Below are positions 1-4,501 of a stretch of 8,097 nucleotides of DNA, one piece after another. The stretch lies in the NCBI GenBank assembly GCA_018675825.1, contig JABGXK010000301.1:1-8097 (forward strand), written 5' to 3'. The notes beneath the pieces were generated by a model. The model was not told where the DNA came from. It did no database searches and worked only from the letters and a program-made list of their open reading frames with translations. Position numbers and translations under genes: made by a program. Within the stretch, counting starts at the first letter, position 1. Each line of letters begins with the position of its first letter. This DNA is from Flavobacteriales bacterium. GTDB taxonomy: Bacteria > Bacteroidota > Bacteroidia > Flavobacteriales > BACL11.

Positions 1-80
1 AAGAAACTTAAGTCATCTGATTCACCCGAAATAAAACCATCTTGAGATGATGCTATATATAGTATTAAGTTATTATTCAT
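1..80 (-). CDS. Partial N-terminus of a DHFR/RibD C-terminal-like reductase family protein
   Basis: Reading the minus strand from an ATG at 80-78 gives an open frame to the window edge (26 codons), beginning MNNNLILYIASSQDGFISGE. This resembles the N-terminus of the small dihydrofolate reductase / RibD C-terminal-like family, whose members typically begin with a strand such as KLILYIAxSLDGFIAG followed by an acidic run; here the acidic run is the ESDD that follows. In that family the strand and the DGFI turn help form the NADPH-binding fold, but the substrate is usually unknown. The C-terminal bulk lies outside the window, so catalytic residues cannot be checked. The gene is divergent from the hydrolase gene at 185. 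A TAnnTTTG-like box ends 4 nt before the ATG, supporting this start. Assignment rests on about 25 residues and is moderate. Confidence 0.6.
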   Translation of the reverse strand, partial: MNNNLILYIASSQDGFISGESDDLSF

Positions 81-84
81 TTTG

Positions 85-92
85 TAAATATA
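85..92 (-). promoter_or_regulatory. Putative -7 box (TATATTTA) of the DHFR-like gene
   Basis: On the minus strand TATATTTA is followed by the 4-nt spacer CAAA and then ATG. It matches the Bacteroidota sigma-factor -7 consensus TAnnTTTG at 7 of 8 positions. No good TTG (-33) element is seen at the expected distance. The spacing places transcription start at or next to the A of the start codon. Confidence 0.4.
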
Positions 93-93
93 T

Positions 94-125
94 AAAATCC
101 ACTCAATTGAGGGGGTTTCTTTTTG
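94..125. terminator. Orphan terminator-like hairpin between divergent genes
   Basis: The perfect core CTCAATTGAG (102-111) is extended outward by CC/GG and AAA/TTT pairs with one mismatch and one G-T pair (about 95-118), followed by TTTCTTTT. It closely resembles the terminators at 1381-1412 and 3502-3533. The flanking genes are divergent, so neither needs a terminator here. The hairpin therefore looks like a relic of a former neighbour, possibly one on the minus strand. Confidence 0.6.
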
Positions 126-160
126 GTGGACCTCTCGGTCCCAGTTTCGAACTTTTTTAG
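123..160. repeat. Dispersed intergenic repeat, copy 1 (GGTCC..TTTCGAAC type)
   Basis: This stretch contains a small hairpin GGACC-TCTC-GGTCC (128-141) followed by TTTCGAACTTTTTT (145-158). The same core recurs at 2243-2279 and 3534-3567, and a related GGTGGGCCTTTCGG piece occurs at 1413-1426. Read on the minus strand it resembles a tRNA 3' end (GTTCGAA, acceptor-like run, then CCA), but the distance between the T-loop-like motif and CCA is 5 nt too long, so tRNA ancestry is less secure here than for the copy at 1412-1439. Confidence 0.6.
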
Positions 161-172
161 AGAATTATTTAG

Positions 173-180
173 TAATTTAG
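173..180 (+). promoter_or_regulatory. Putative -7 box (TAATTTAG) of the serine hydrolase gene
   Basis: TAATTTAG matches TAnnTTTG at 7 of 8 positions. It ends 4 nt (CAAA) before the ATG at 185, so the message is predicted to be leaderless. It lies at the same distance (22 nt) from the conserved AACTTTTTT tract as the box at 3582 does from its own copy of that tract. Confidence 0.45.
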
Positions 181-184
181 CAAA

Positions 185-1378
185 ATGAATAAGGTCATTA
201 TAGTCTTTTGTTTTTGTTTGTTTTCTAAATTATCTATTTCGCAAACATATTTCCCTCCAAATAATTCAACTCTATGGGATACTATTTCACATGTAAATCT
301 TAATTGGTGCCAAAACAAGATTGACAGTTTATATAGCTTTTTAGATACTAATAATACAAAGTCTTTTATTTTATTAAAGAATGGAAAGATAGTTTTAGAG
401 AAATATTTTAATGGTCATTCTGATACATCTAATTGGTATTGGGCGTCAGCTGGTAAGACAATAACATCATTTCTTGTTGGTATGGCACAAGAAGAAGGGT
501 ATTTAGAGGTTACAGATACTACTTCTGATTATCTTGGCGATGGTTGGACAAACTGTAATCTAATTCAAGAAGAGAAAATTACAATCTGGAATCAACTTAC
601 TATGACAACTGGTTTAGATGACAATGTTTCTTTTGATTGTACAAATGATACGTGTTTAGAATATCTTTCTGATCCAGGCATAAGATGGGCTTATCATAAT
701 GCCCCTTATACACTGTTGAGACCAGTGATAGAAAATGCAACTGGTCAAGGAATTAATCTTTATGCTTATCAAAAACTTTTAAATCCCATAGGAATGAATG
801 GAGCATTCCTTTATAGTGGGTATAATAATATATTTAATAGCACAGCAAGAAGTATGGCTCGATTTGGGTTATTAATTCTGAATAATGGAAAGTGGGATGG
901 AAATCAAATAATGTCTGATGCTAATTATTTTAATCAGATGTTAAATACTTCTCAAATGCTTAATGAATCTTACGGTTACTTGTGGTGGTTAAATGGCAAA
1001 TCAAGTTCTATGCTTCCAGGCAGTCAATTTGTTTTTAATGGTGATATTACTCCAAATGCTCCAGATGATTTAGTTTCTGCATTAGGTAAAAATGGACAAA
1101 TAATTAATGTAGTTCCATCAGAAAATTTAGTTTGGATTAGAATGGGAGAAGCTCCTGATAGTTCTCTTGTGCCACATAACTTTAATATAGCGATATGGAA
1201 TTATATTAATGATTTGCCTTGTTCAACTTTATCCATAGACGATTATACAGGAAAAGATACAAGGAAATTAATTGAGATAGTTGATGTTTTAGGAAGAAAA
1301 AGTGGAAAGTTAAAAAATCAACCTCTTTTTTACATCTATGATGATGGAACAGTAGAGAAAAGAATAATTCTTGAATAA
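185..1378 (+). CDS. Secreted serine beta-lactamase-like hydrolase (class C / penicillin-binding-protein fold) with T9SS-like C-terminal tail
   Basis: The 397-residue protein starts with a signal peptide (about 1-19, hydrophobic VIIVFCFCLF then SISQ). The beta-lactamase/PBP-like fold follows. The SxxK motif is S88-A-G-K91 within WASAGK, the YxN motif is Y170-H-N172, and the third-strand motif is probably G301-K-N-G304. Proteins of this family acylate a catalytic serine. Many bacteroidetal members are esterases or peptidases of unknown substrate, so antibiotic resistance should not be assumed. The last 45 or so residues (KLIEIVDVLGRKS then FYIYDDGTVEKRIILE) match a C-terminal tail seen on flavobacterial secreted proteins and look like a non-type-A sorting signal, implying surface delivery. 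No Shine-Dalgarno site is present; the promoter box 4 nt upstream supports the ATG. A strong terminator starts 2 nt after the stop, so it is a single-gene unit. The fold is clear; the substrate is unknown. Confidence 0.85.
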   Translation: MNKVIIVFCFCLFSKLSISQTYFPPNNSTLWDTISHVNLNWCQNKIDSLYSFLDTNNTKSFILLKNGKIVLEKYFNGHSDTSNWYWASAGKTITSFLVGMAQEEGYLEVTDTTSDYLGDGWTNCNLIQEEKITIWNQLTMTTGLDDNVSFDCTNDTCLEYLSDPGIRWAYHNAPYTLLRPVIENATGQGINLYAYQKLLNPIGMNGAFLYSGYNNIFNSTARSMARFGLLILNNGKWDGNQIMSDANYFNQMLNTSQMLNESYGYLWWLNGKSSSMLPGSQFVFNGDITPNAPDDLVSALGKNGQIINVVPSENLVWIRMGEAPDSSLVPHNFNIAIWNYINDLPCSTLSIDDYTGKDTRKLIEIVDVLGRKSGKLKNQPLFYIYDDGTVEKRIILE

Positions 1379-1380
1379 AT

Positions 1381-1412
1381 AAAAACCCACTCTATTGAGT
1401 GGGTTTCTTTTT
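1381..1412. terminator. Strong rho-independent terminator of the serine hydrolase gene
   Basis: A perfect 10-bp stem AAACCCACTC (1383-1392) pairs with GAGTGGGTTT (1397-1406) across a TATT loop. TTTCTTTTTT follows on the plus strand and an A-rich run precedes it, so it could work in both directions. It starts 2 nt after the stop codon. It is nearly the same hairpin as at 94-125 and 3502-3533. Confidence 0.9.
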
Positions 1413-1439
1413 GGTGGGCCTTTCGGATCTCGAATTCAA
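1412..1439 (-). other. tRNA 3'-end-like fragment (T-arm, acceptor strand, CCA)
   Basis: Read on the minus strand this gives TTGAA, the T-loop TTCGAGA, then TCCGA (T-stem, 4 of 5 pairs counting one G-T), then the acceptor 3' strand AAGGCCC, discriminator A and CCA, in exact tRNA spacing. It is followed on that strand by the hairpin at 1412-1381. The rest of a tRNA (matching 5' acceptor GGGCCTT, D-arm, anticodon arm) is not found at 1440-1510, so this is a 3' fragment, not a functional tRNA. I infer an origin from a minus-strand tRNA gene with its own terminator. Confidence 0.5.
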
Positions 1440-1517
1440 ATTTAATATTTTATAAAATAAGAGATTACTCAGATAATCAAATTAATTTCTTAAGTTTGAT
1501 TTAGTAGATTGATTAGC

Positions 1518-1536
1518 GGTGCAAAATGTGGTGCAA
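1518..1536 (+). repeat. GGTGCAA direct repeat, possible integration-end remnant
   Basis: GGTGCAA occurs at 1518-1524 and again at 1530-1536, 12 nt apart. Similar GTGCAA pairs occur, from memory, near tyrosine-integrase genes and their tRNA target sites in Bacteroidota. No integrase is present here. It lies about 40 nt upstream of a degenerate tRNA 3' end. Confidence 0.35.
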
Positions 1537-1576
1537 TTTTTAGTTTTAGAGCTTACTGTAATCTAGTGAAATGAGT

Positions 1577-1601
1577 GTGGGTTGTAATCCTGCTACCCTT
1601 A
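1577..1601 (+). other. Degenerate tRNA 3'-end-like fragment
   Basis: GTGGG (1577-1581), the 7-nt loop TTGTAAT, then CCTGC (1589-1593) form a T-arm with 5 pairs (two G-T). They are followed by a 7-nt acceptor-like TACCCTT and an A at 1601. The loop departs from the TTCRANN consensus at the normally invariant C, so it is decayed or coincidental. No matching 5' acceptor (AAGGGTA), D-arm or anticodon arm lies upstream. With the adjacent GGTGCAA repeat it resembles an att-site scar. The rest of the 1379-1660 gap holds only AT-rich sequence and a short inverted repeat TATGC-TTA-GCATA at 1616-1628. Confidence 0.35.
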
Positions 1602-1648
1602 CTTTTTCTATTTCTTATGCTTAGCATAGAAATCCCTCTTTATTTCCT

Positions 1649-1656
1649 TTTCTTTG
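1649..1656 (+). promoter_or_regulatory. Putative -7 box (TTTCTTTG) of the small membrane protein gene
   Basis: TTTCTTTG differs from TAnnTTTG at one position. It ends 4 nt (TATT) before the ATG at 1661, the same spacing as the other boxes in the window. It is the weakest match of the set because the usually strong A at position 2 is missing. Confidence 0.3.
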
Positions 1657-1660
1657 TATT

Positions 1661-1993
1661 ATGAAAAAGATAATTCTATTATTAATTACACTAATAACAA
1701 TTGTAAATGTTAGTTATGCTTCTTTTCCTGTATTAGAAAACATACAACAAGATATTGTTAAATACTCTGAGATAACTACTTTTTCTGATCCTGAAGATGG
1801 TATTTATTCTTTTTTAGGTTTTGTAGTAGGATTTTTAAGTATTTTAGGATATTTTTTACCACTATTATTATTGTTTTCGCCTAACAAAGCGTTTCGAAGA
1901 GGGATTTATGTTGGATTATTAACTATGGTCATTTTAATTGTTGGGATTCTTACTTGGTTCATTGCTAGTGGCGGTGAGCTTACCATTATGTGA
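1661..1993 (+). CDS. Small exported two-helix membrane protein of unknown function
   Basis: The 110-residue protein has a signal peptide (1-20, KKIILLLITLITI, with SYA before a likely cleavage site). A mature N-terminus SFPVLENIQQ and a short polar segment (about 24-47) follow. There are two transmembrane helices at about 49-72 and 81-103, joined by a tight basic loop SPNKAFRR. The layout (signal peptide, SFPV start, two helices with basic turn) resembles small hypothetical membrane proteins that are common in Flavobacteria. No catalytic or binding motif is visible and I cannot name a function. The ATG is the first in-frame start and gives a well-formed signal peptide. No clear hairpin terminator follows immediately; the next one is about 170 nt downstream at 2164-2196. 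The gap on either side makes it a separate transcription unit. Confidence 0.75.
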   Translation: MKKIILLLITLITIVNVSYASFPVLENIQQDIVKYSEITTFSDPEDGIYSFLGFVVGFLSILGYFLPLLLLFSPNKAFRRGIYVGLLTMVILIVGILTWFIASGGELTIM

Positions 1994-2047
1994 TTAATTC
2001 TATTATATACTAATACATCCCGATTAAATATACCTATAGTTCCAATT

Positions 2048-2105
2048 TTGCCCGTTTTTTCGTTATAGGCCATCACCGATTTTTAGTACTTTTTTTTTAA
2101 GATTT
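2048..2105. repeat. Unexplained intergenic repeat, copy A (ATAGGCCATCACCGATT)
   Basis: Positions 2048-2081 match 4410-4443 at 28 of 34 positions without gaps, centred on ATAGGCCATCA(C/A)CGATT. A further TAAGATTT occurs at nearly the same distance in both copies (2098 here, 4461 there). In the other copy the homology begins inside a truncated signal-peptide reading frame. The nature of the element is unknown. Confidence 0.55.
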
Positions 2106-2130
2106 GTATAGCCCCTATCAGGTAAAAAAG

Positions 2131-2196
2131 TAAAGTTCCGTCCAGACCGCAAAAATAAAAGCTAAACCCTTATAATTCAATAGATTATGAGTTTTT
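2131..2196 (+). repeat. tRNA-Asp-like 3' end plus terminator, copy A
   Basis: Positions 2132-2191 match 7955-8014 at 55 of 60 positions. The 5' part reads as a tRNA 3' end: T-stem strand TCCGT, acceptor strand CCAGACC (2142-2148) and G at the discriminator position (2149). The CCAGACC acceptor and G73 fit tRNA-Asp as I know it in Flavobacteria. The 3' part is a hairpin (core CTTATAAT pairing with ATTATGAG) followed by TTTTT. The outer CC/GG pairs present in the other copy are lost here, so this terminator is decayed. It could still end transcription from 1661-1993. Confidence 0.65.
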
Positions 2197-2242
2197 CTTA
2201 GTTAGGTTGGGCATATAGTTGGACACTTTTGATTATTTTATT

Positions 2243-2279
2243 TTAGTGGTCATTACGGTCCTTATTTCTAACTTTTTTG
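2243..2279. repeat. Dispersed intergenic repeat, copy 3 (no adjoining CTCAATTGAG hairpin)
   Basis: GGTCCTTATTTCTAACTTTTTT (2258-2279) differs from 3547-3568 at one core position and from copy 1 at a few. Unlike copies 1 and 4 there is no CTCAATTGAG hairpin directly upstream; the preceding sequence instead holds TTGGACACTTTTGAT. The normal terminator position is occupied by the tRNA-Asp-type hairpin about 50 nt further upstream. Confidence 0.6.
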
Positions 2280-2283
2280 AGAA

Positions 2284-2309
2284 GCTATGTATAGCATAAT
2301 ATTTTTTTT
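2284..2309. other. Short inverted repeat followed by a T8 run
   Basis: GCTAT-GT-ATAGC (2284-2295) is a perfect 5-bp inverted repeat, followed by ATAATA and eight T residues (2302-2309). It sits just upstream of the promoter box of the lipoprotein gene. It could be a weak terminator or a dimeric repressor site; the stem is short and AT-rich. Confidence 0.25.
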
Positions 2310-2318
2310 ATAAATACT

Positions 2319-2326
2319 TATTTTTG
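2319..2326 (+). promoter_or_regulatory. Putative -7 box (TATTTTTG) of the lipoprotein gene
   Basis: TATTTTTG is a full match to TAnnTTTG. It ends 4 nt (CTGA) before the ATG at 2331, predicting a leaderless message. No TTG is present at the -33 distance. Confidence 0.5.
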
Positions 2327-2330
2327 CTGA

Positions 2331-3488
2331 ATGAAAAATTTATATCTAATATCTGTATTTGTTATTAGTATATTTTTTGTGTCTTGTAAAAAACATGTTA
2401 CTACTTATGAGATTTTAAAGAATTCGCAGGAAGTGTATAGTAATTTGGAATGTTTGAGCGTTGAGTCTAGCCTTGATTTCAAATGGTTATCTGATCTAGA
2501 TACATCTCATTATTACAAAAAAATATATTGGATTAAGAACTCTAATGATACTTTGTATGGAGTAGATGTTTTGTCTGAAGATTCTTTTGGAATAAAACTA
2601 TATCGCCATACCCATGATAGTGTATATACTTTTACCCTTAAAAAGAAAGATAGCACTTATAATGAAGAGGTGTATATTGGATGGCAGACAGAGCGTATGA
2701 GCTTGTCACAAGCTATTAATGCTTATAAAAACATTGATAATGACACAATTATTAAAACAAGATTAGAGGATGAGAAAGTAGATAATAAGAGTTGTTATGT
2801 AGTTCAGTTTGACTATCCAGATGAGGGCAACGATAAAGATCATTGGATAAGATTCTACATTGATAAAGATTCTTTTCTTCCATTACGAATAGAAAGACAT
2901 ATTTTTCTAGTTGATTTAAACTCTTATGAATATACTAACTTAGAGGTTAAGATTTTATCCTTTGAGGAAAAGGAAATTTTAGGTAAGATTCAGAACTTTG
3001 AGATTCCATCATATTTTAATTATAAAAAGAAAGAACCTTGGGTTATGCCAGAATTACTAGAGATAGGATCAGAACTCCCTAATTTTACAGGATTATTAGT
3101 AGGAGGAGATAGTGTGGTTATTTCTGATTATATAGGTCATTTTCTGATCTTGGACTTTTGGTATATAGGTTGTTATTATTGTGTTAAGGCCATGCCTTTT
3201 ATGGAAAAGCTGAAAGAATATTATGGTGATAAGATTACTATTTTAGGAATAAACAATAATGACAAAAACATAGAGCAGTTAAAAGAATTTATTCAATTTA
3301 AAGAAGTAACTTACTCAACAATTATTGTTGATCAATCTGTTCCAAGAGATTTGTTTAACATTTACGGTTTCCCTACTATGTGTTTTGTAAATGAAGAGGG
3401 AGTTATAGTTGAATATAAATCTGGTTATCGAGATTCATTAGACTATCACTTAATACCAATAATTGATAGTTTATTAAGTTTAGAATAA
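2331..3488 (+). CDS. Thioredoxin-fold (TlpA/AhpC-TSA-like) lipoprotein with LolA-like N-terminal domain
   Basis: The 385-residue protein has a lipoprotein signal peptide with lipobox F-V-S-C19, so it should be anchored in a membrane facing the periplasm or the exterior. Residues of about 25-230 form a beta-rich region (CYVVQFDYP around 155-163, RFYIDKDSFLPLRIER at 174-189) resembling LolA/LppX-type sorting-protein folds. Residues of about 245-385 are a TlpA-like thioredoxin domain: DFWYIG then C281-Y-Y-C284 (intact CxxC, followed by VKAMP), and the cis-proline in YGFPT (P348). Family members reduce or isomerise disulfides of exported proteins; the substrate here is unknown. The Cys-repeat protein at 4552 is a conceivable client, but only by proximity. 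The gene is flanked by terminators on both sides, so it is a single-gene unit. The thioredoxin domain is secure; the LolA-like reading is moderate. Confidence 0.85.
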   Translation: MKNLYLISVFVISIFFVSCKKHVTTYEILKNSQEVYSNLECLSVESSLDFKWLSDLDTSHYYKKIYWIKNSNDTLYGVDVLSEDSFGIKLYRHTHDSVYTFTLKKKDSTYNEEVYIGWQTERMSLSQAINAYKNIDNDTIIKTRLEDEKVDNKSCYVVQFDYPDEGNDKDHWIRFYIDKDSFLPLRIERHIFLVDLNSYEYTNLEVKILSFEEKEILGKIQNFEIPSYFNYKKKEPWVMPELLEIGSELPNFTGLLVGGDSVVISDYIGHFLILDFWYIGCYYCVKAMPFMEKLKEYYGDKITILGINNNDKNIEQLKEFIQFKEVTYSTIIVDQSVPRDLFNIYGFPTMCFVNEEGVIVEYKSGYRDSLDYHLIPIIDSLLSLE

Positions 3489-3501
3489 TTATTAGTTAAG
3501 T

Positions 3502-3533
3502 AAAAAACTACTCAATTGAGTGGGTTTATTTTT
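3502..3533. terminator. Rho-independent terminator of the lipoprotein gene
   Basis: The palindrome ACTCAATTGAGT (3510-3521) is extended by CT/GG pairs and an imperfect AAA/TTT arm, followed by TTTATTTTT. It lies 13 nt after the stop. It shares its core with the hairpins at 94-125 and 1381-1412. Confidence 0.8.
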
Positions 3534-3567
3534 GTTGGGCTTATTGGTCCTTATTTCGAACTTTTTT
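3534..3567. repeat. Dispersed intergenic repeat, copy 4
   Basis: The segment runs from GTTGGGCTTATTGGTCC to TTTCGAACTTTTTT and matches copies 1 and 3. GGGCT and GGTCC can pair as a small hairpin with wobble pairs. It joins the terminator upstream and leads into the promoter of the gene at 3594, as copy 1 does for the gene at 185. The similarity with copy 1 extends weakly through to the -7 box with the same spacing. Confidence 0.6.
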
Positions 3568-3581
3568 ATCAGTTTATTTAA

Positions 3582-3589
3582 TAAGTTTG
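3582..3589 (+). promoter_or_regulatory. Putative -7 box (TAAGTTTG) of the VTT protein gene
   Basis: TAAGTTTG is a full match to TAnnTTTG. It ends 4 nt (CAAT) before the GTG start at 3594, placing the predicted transcript start on the start codon. The overlapping ATG at 3592 runs straight into TGA and cannot be the start. Confidence 0.55.
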
Positions 3590-3593
3590 CAAT

Positions 3594-4205
3594 GTGAAGA
3601 AAATCTTAAAGTATAATTTAAAAAGATGGAGTTTAGCACATCGATATTATAGAATAACTCGTTTTTATTCATTTTTAAAAAATACTGCTTATCAAGCATT
3701 TTTTGTGATAGTAATCTTTGTGTTATTATTAATGGTTGTTAATTATTTTATGAATATTAATTTATTGATTGAACATATTCTTGTAACGTATTCTCCAAAA
3801 ATAGTTATCTTATTTTTTTTAATTTCAGAATCAATTTTAGGTTTAATTCCTCCTGAAATATTTATATTGTGGTCAGCAAAATCAGGTTCTACTCTTTTAT
3901 TTTTATTTATTCTAGCAACAGCATCATATATAGGTGGGGTTTTGTCTTACTTTATTGGTATGCGTATATCTTTGATGCCAGCTGTCAGAAAACATGTTGA
4001 ACGAAAAATAAAACAGCATATTATTAATTTACGTAAATGGGGCGGTCTTTTTATAGTTTTGGGAGCTATATTTCCAATTCCCCATGCAATAGTAAGTATT
4101 GGAGCTGGCTTAATTGATTATAAGTTTAAATATTATTTGTTATGGTCACTCTTCCGATATTTGAGATTTGTAATTTACTATATTCTTATCTTACAGGTAT
4201 TATAA
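3594..4205 (+). CDS. VTT-domain (DedA/SNARE-associated-like) inner-membrane protein
   Basis: The 203-residue protein has a basic N-terminus (KKILKYNLKRWSLAHRYYR). Membrane segments lie at about 33-50, 68-83, 100-122, 150-172 and 178-200. DedA/VTT-like features are the re-entrant-type SESILGLIPPEIF (78-90), the glycine-rich SYIGGVLSYFIGMR (111-124), and the second half GAIFPIPHAIVSIGAGLID (157-175) followed by an aromatic helix ending in RYLRF. VTT proteins are implicated in membrane lipid (undecaprenyl phosphate or phospholipid) translocation and membrane homeostasis; the role of this bacteroidetal type is not established. The start is GTG: the frame opens directly after the promoter box and the N-terminus looks like that of homologues I recall. 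It is preceded by the terminator at 3502-3533, so it is transcribed on its own. No strong terminator follows. Confidence 0.8.
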   Translation: MKKILKYNLKRWSLAHRYYRITRFYSFLKNTAYQAFFVIVIFVLLLMVVNYFMNINLLIEHILVTYSPKIVILFFLISESILGLIPPEIFILWSAKSGSTLLFLFILATASYIGGVLSYFIGMRISLMPAVRKHVERKIKQHIINLRKWGGLFIVLGAIFPIPHAIVSIGAGLIDYKFKYYLLWSLFRYLRFVIYYILILQVL

Positions 4206-4268
4206 TCTTTGGTTAATTATAGATAGAGATAATGAAGTTAATAATTTAACTGTCCGATTTGATCATTA

Positions 4269-4288
4269 ATGGGAAGAAAATTTTCCAT
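4269..4288. other. Hairpin without T-run downstream of the VTT gene
   Basis: ATGGGAA (4269-4275) pairs with TTTCCAT (4282-4288), including one G-T pair, around a 6-nt loop. It lies about 63 nt after the VTT stop codon and lacks a T tract. It could stabilise the 3' end or form part of a weak terminator. Confidence 0.3.
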
Positions 4289-4379
4289 CTGTACGTTTGA
4301 TTTTCAATATTCAATGACTGCTGAAAGTGAAATATACACAATGGGGTCTACATTATTTATAAAATAACAACAAACTAAA

Positions 4380-4427
4380 ATGAAAAAAATACTACTCATA
4401 TTACTTTGCTTGCCTGTTTGTGTGTGA
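4380..4427 (+). pseudogene. Truncated gene start: signal-peptide stub (15 codons)
   Basis: ATG at 4380 opens MKKILLILLCLPVCV and then hits TGA, with TAG next. The upstream sequence (AT-rich, ACAACAAACTAAA before the ATG) looks like a normal Bacteroidota gene start, and the peptide is a typical signal peptide without any mature part. From 4410 onward it merges into a repeat also present at 2048-2105, so I read this as the 5' remnant of an exported-protein gene that lost its body by recombination. It could instead be a short leader peptide for the gene at 4552. The rest of the 4206-4551 gap shows no other coding content. Confidence 0.4.
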
Positions 4428-4468
4428 TAGGCCATCAACGATTACCACAGAATTCCCTTTTAAGATTT
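4410..4468. repeat. Unexplained intergenic repeat, copy B (ATAGGCCATCAACGATT)
   Basis: This matches 2048-2105 (28 of 34 positions in 4410-4443, plus TAAGATTT at 4461-4468). It starts within the LPV codons of the truncated signal-peptide frame. In copy A the same phase also reads L-P-V, then a few codons and a stop. Both copies may therefore be 5' fragments of related genes cut at a similar point, but the similarity is too short to prove it. Confidence 0.5.
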
Positions 4469-4501
4469 AGACCACCTCTCCCCATTTAATTAGTCTTAAA
4501 A

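Noticed and set aside
185..1378. Antibiotic-resistance class C beta-lactamase
   Set aside because: The SxxK and YxN motifs show the fold only. The T9SS-like tail and the family's wide use as esterases or peptidases give no ground for a resistance call, and the adjacent DHFR-like fragment does not add any.
1412..1510. Complete tRNA gene on the minus strand
   Set aside because: Only the T-arm and acceptor 3' half are present. No partner 5' acceptor, D-arm or anticodon stem can be found at the required distance.
1921..2073. Minus-strand frame from ATG at 2073-2071 (MAYNEKTGKIG...), with a similar MAYHTQTGK reading in the repeat at 4410-4443
   Set aside because: The frame is about 50 codons, runs antisense into the membrane protein gene and then stops; the second copy diverges quickly. 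The DNA repeat is reported instead of a gene.
2219..2235. TTGGACACTTTTGAT as an IS3-family inverted-repeat end
   Set aside because: It resembles some IS ends, but there is no matching opposite end, target duplication or transposase remnant in the window.
94..3567. Integron attC sites between the genes
   Set aside because: The repeats lack paired R''/R' core sites (GTTRRRY and RYYYAAC) with the folded attC layout, and no integron integrase is present. The tRNA-end geometry fits better.
4210..4252. AT-only inverted repeat (GTTAATTAT / ATAATTTAAC) as terminator of the VTT gene
   Set aside because: The stem is all A/T apart from its end pair, has a bulge and a loop of about 20 nt, and no following T-run.
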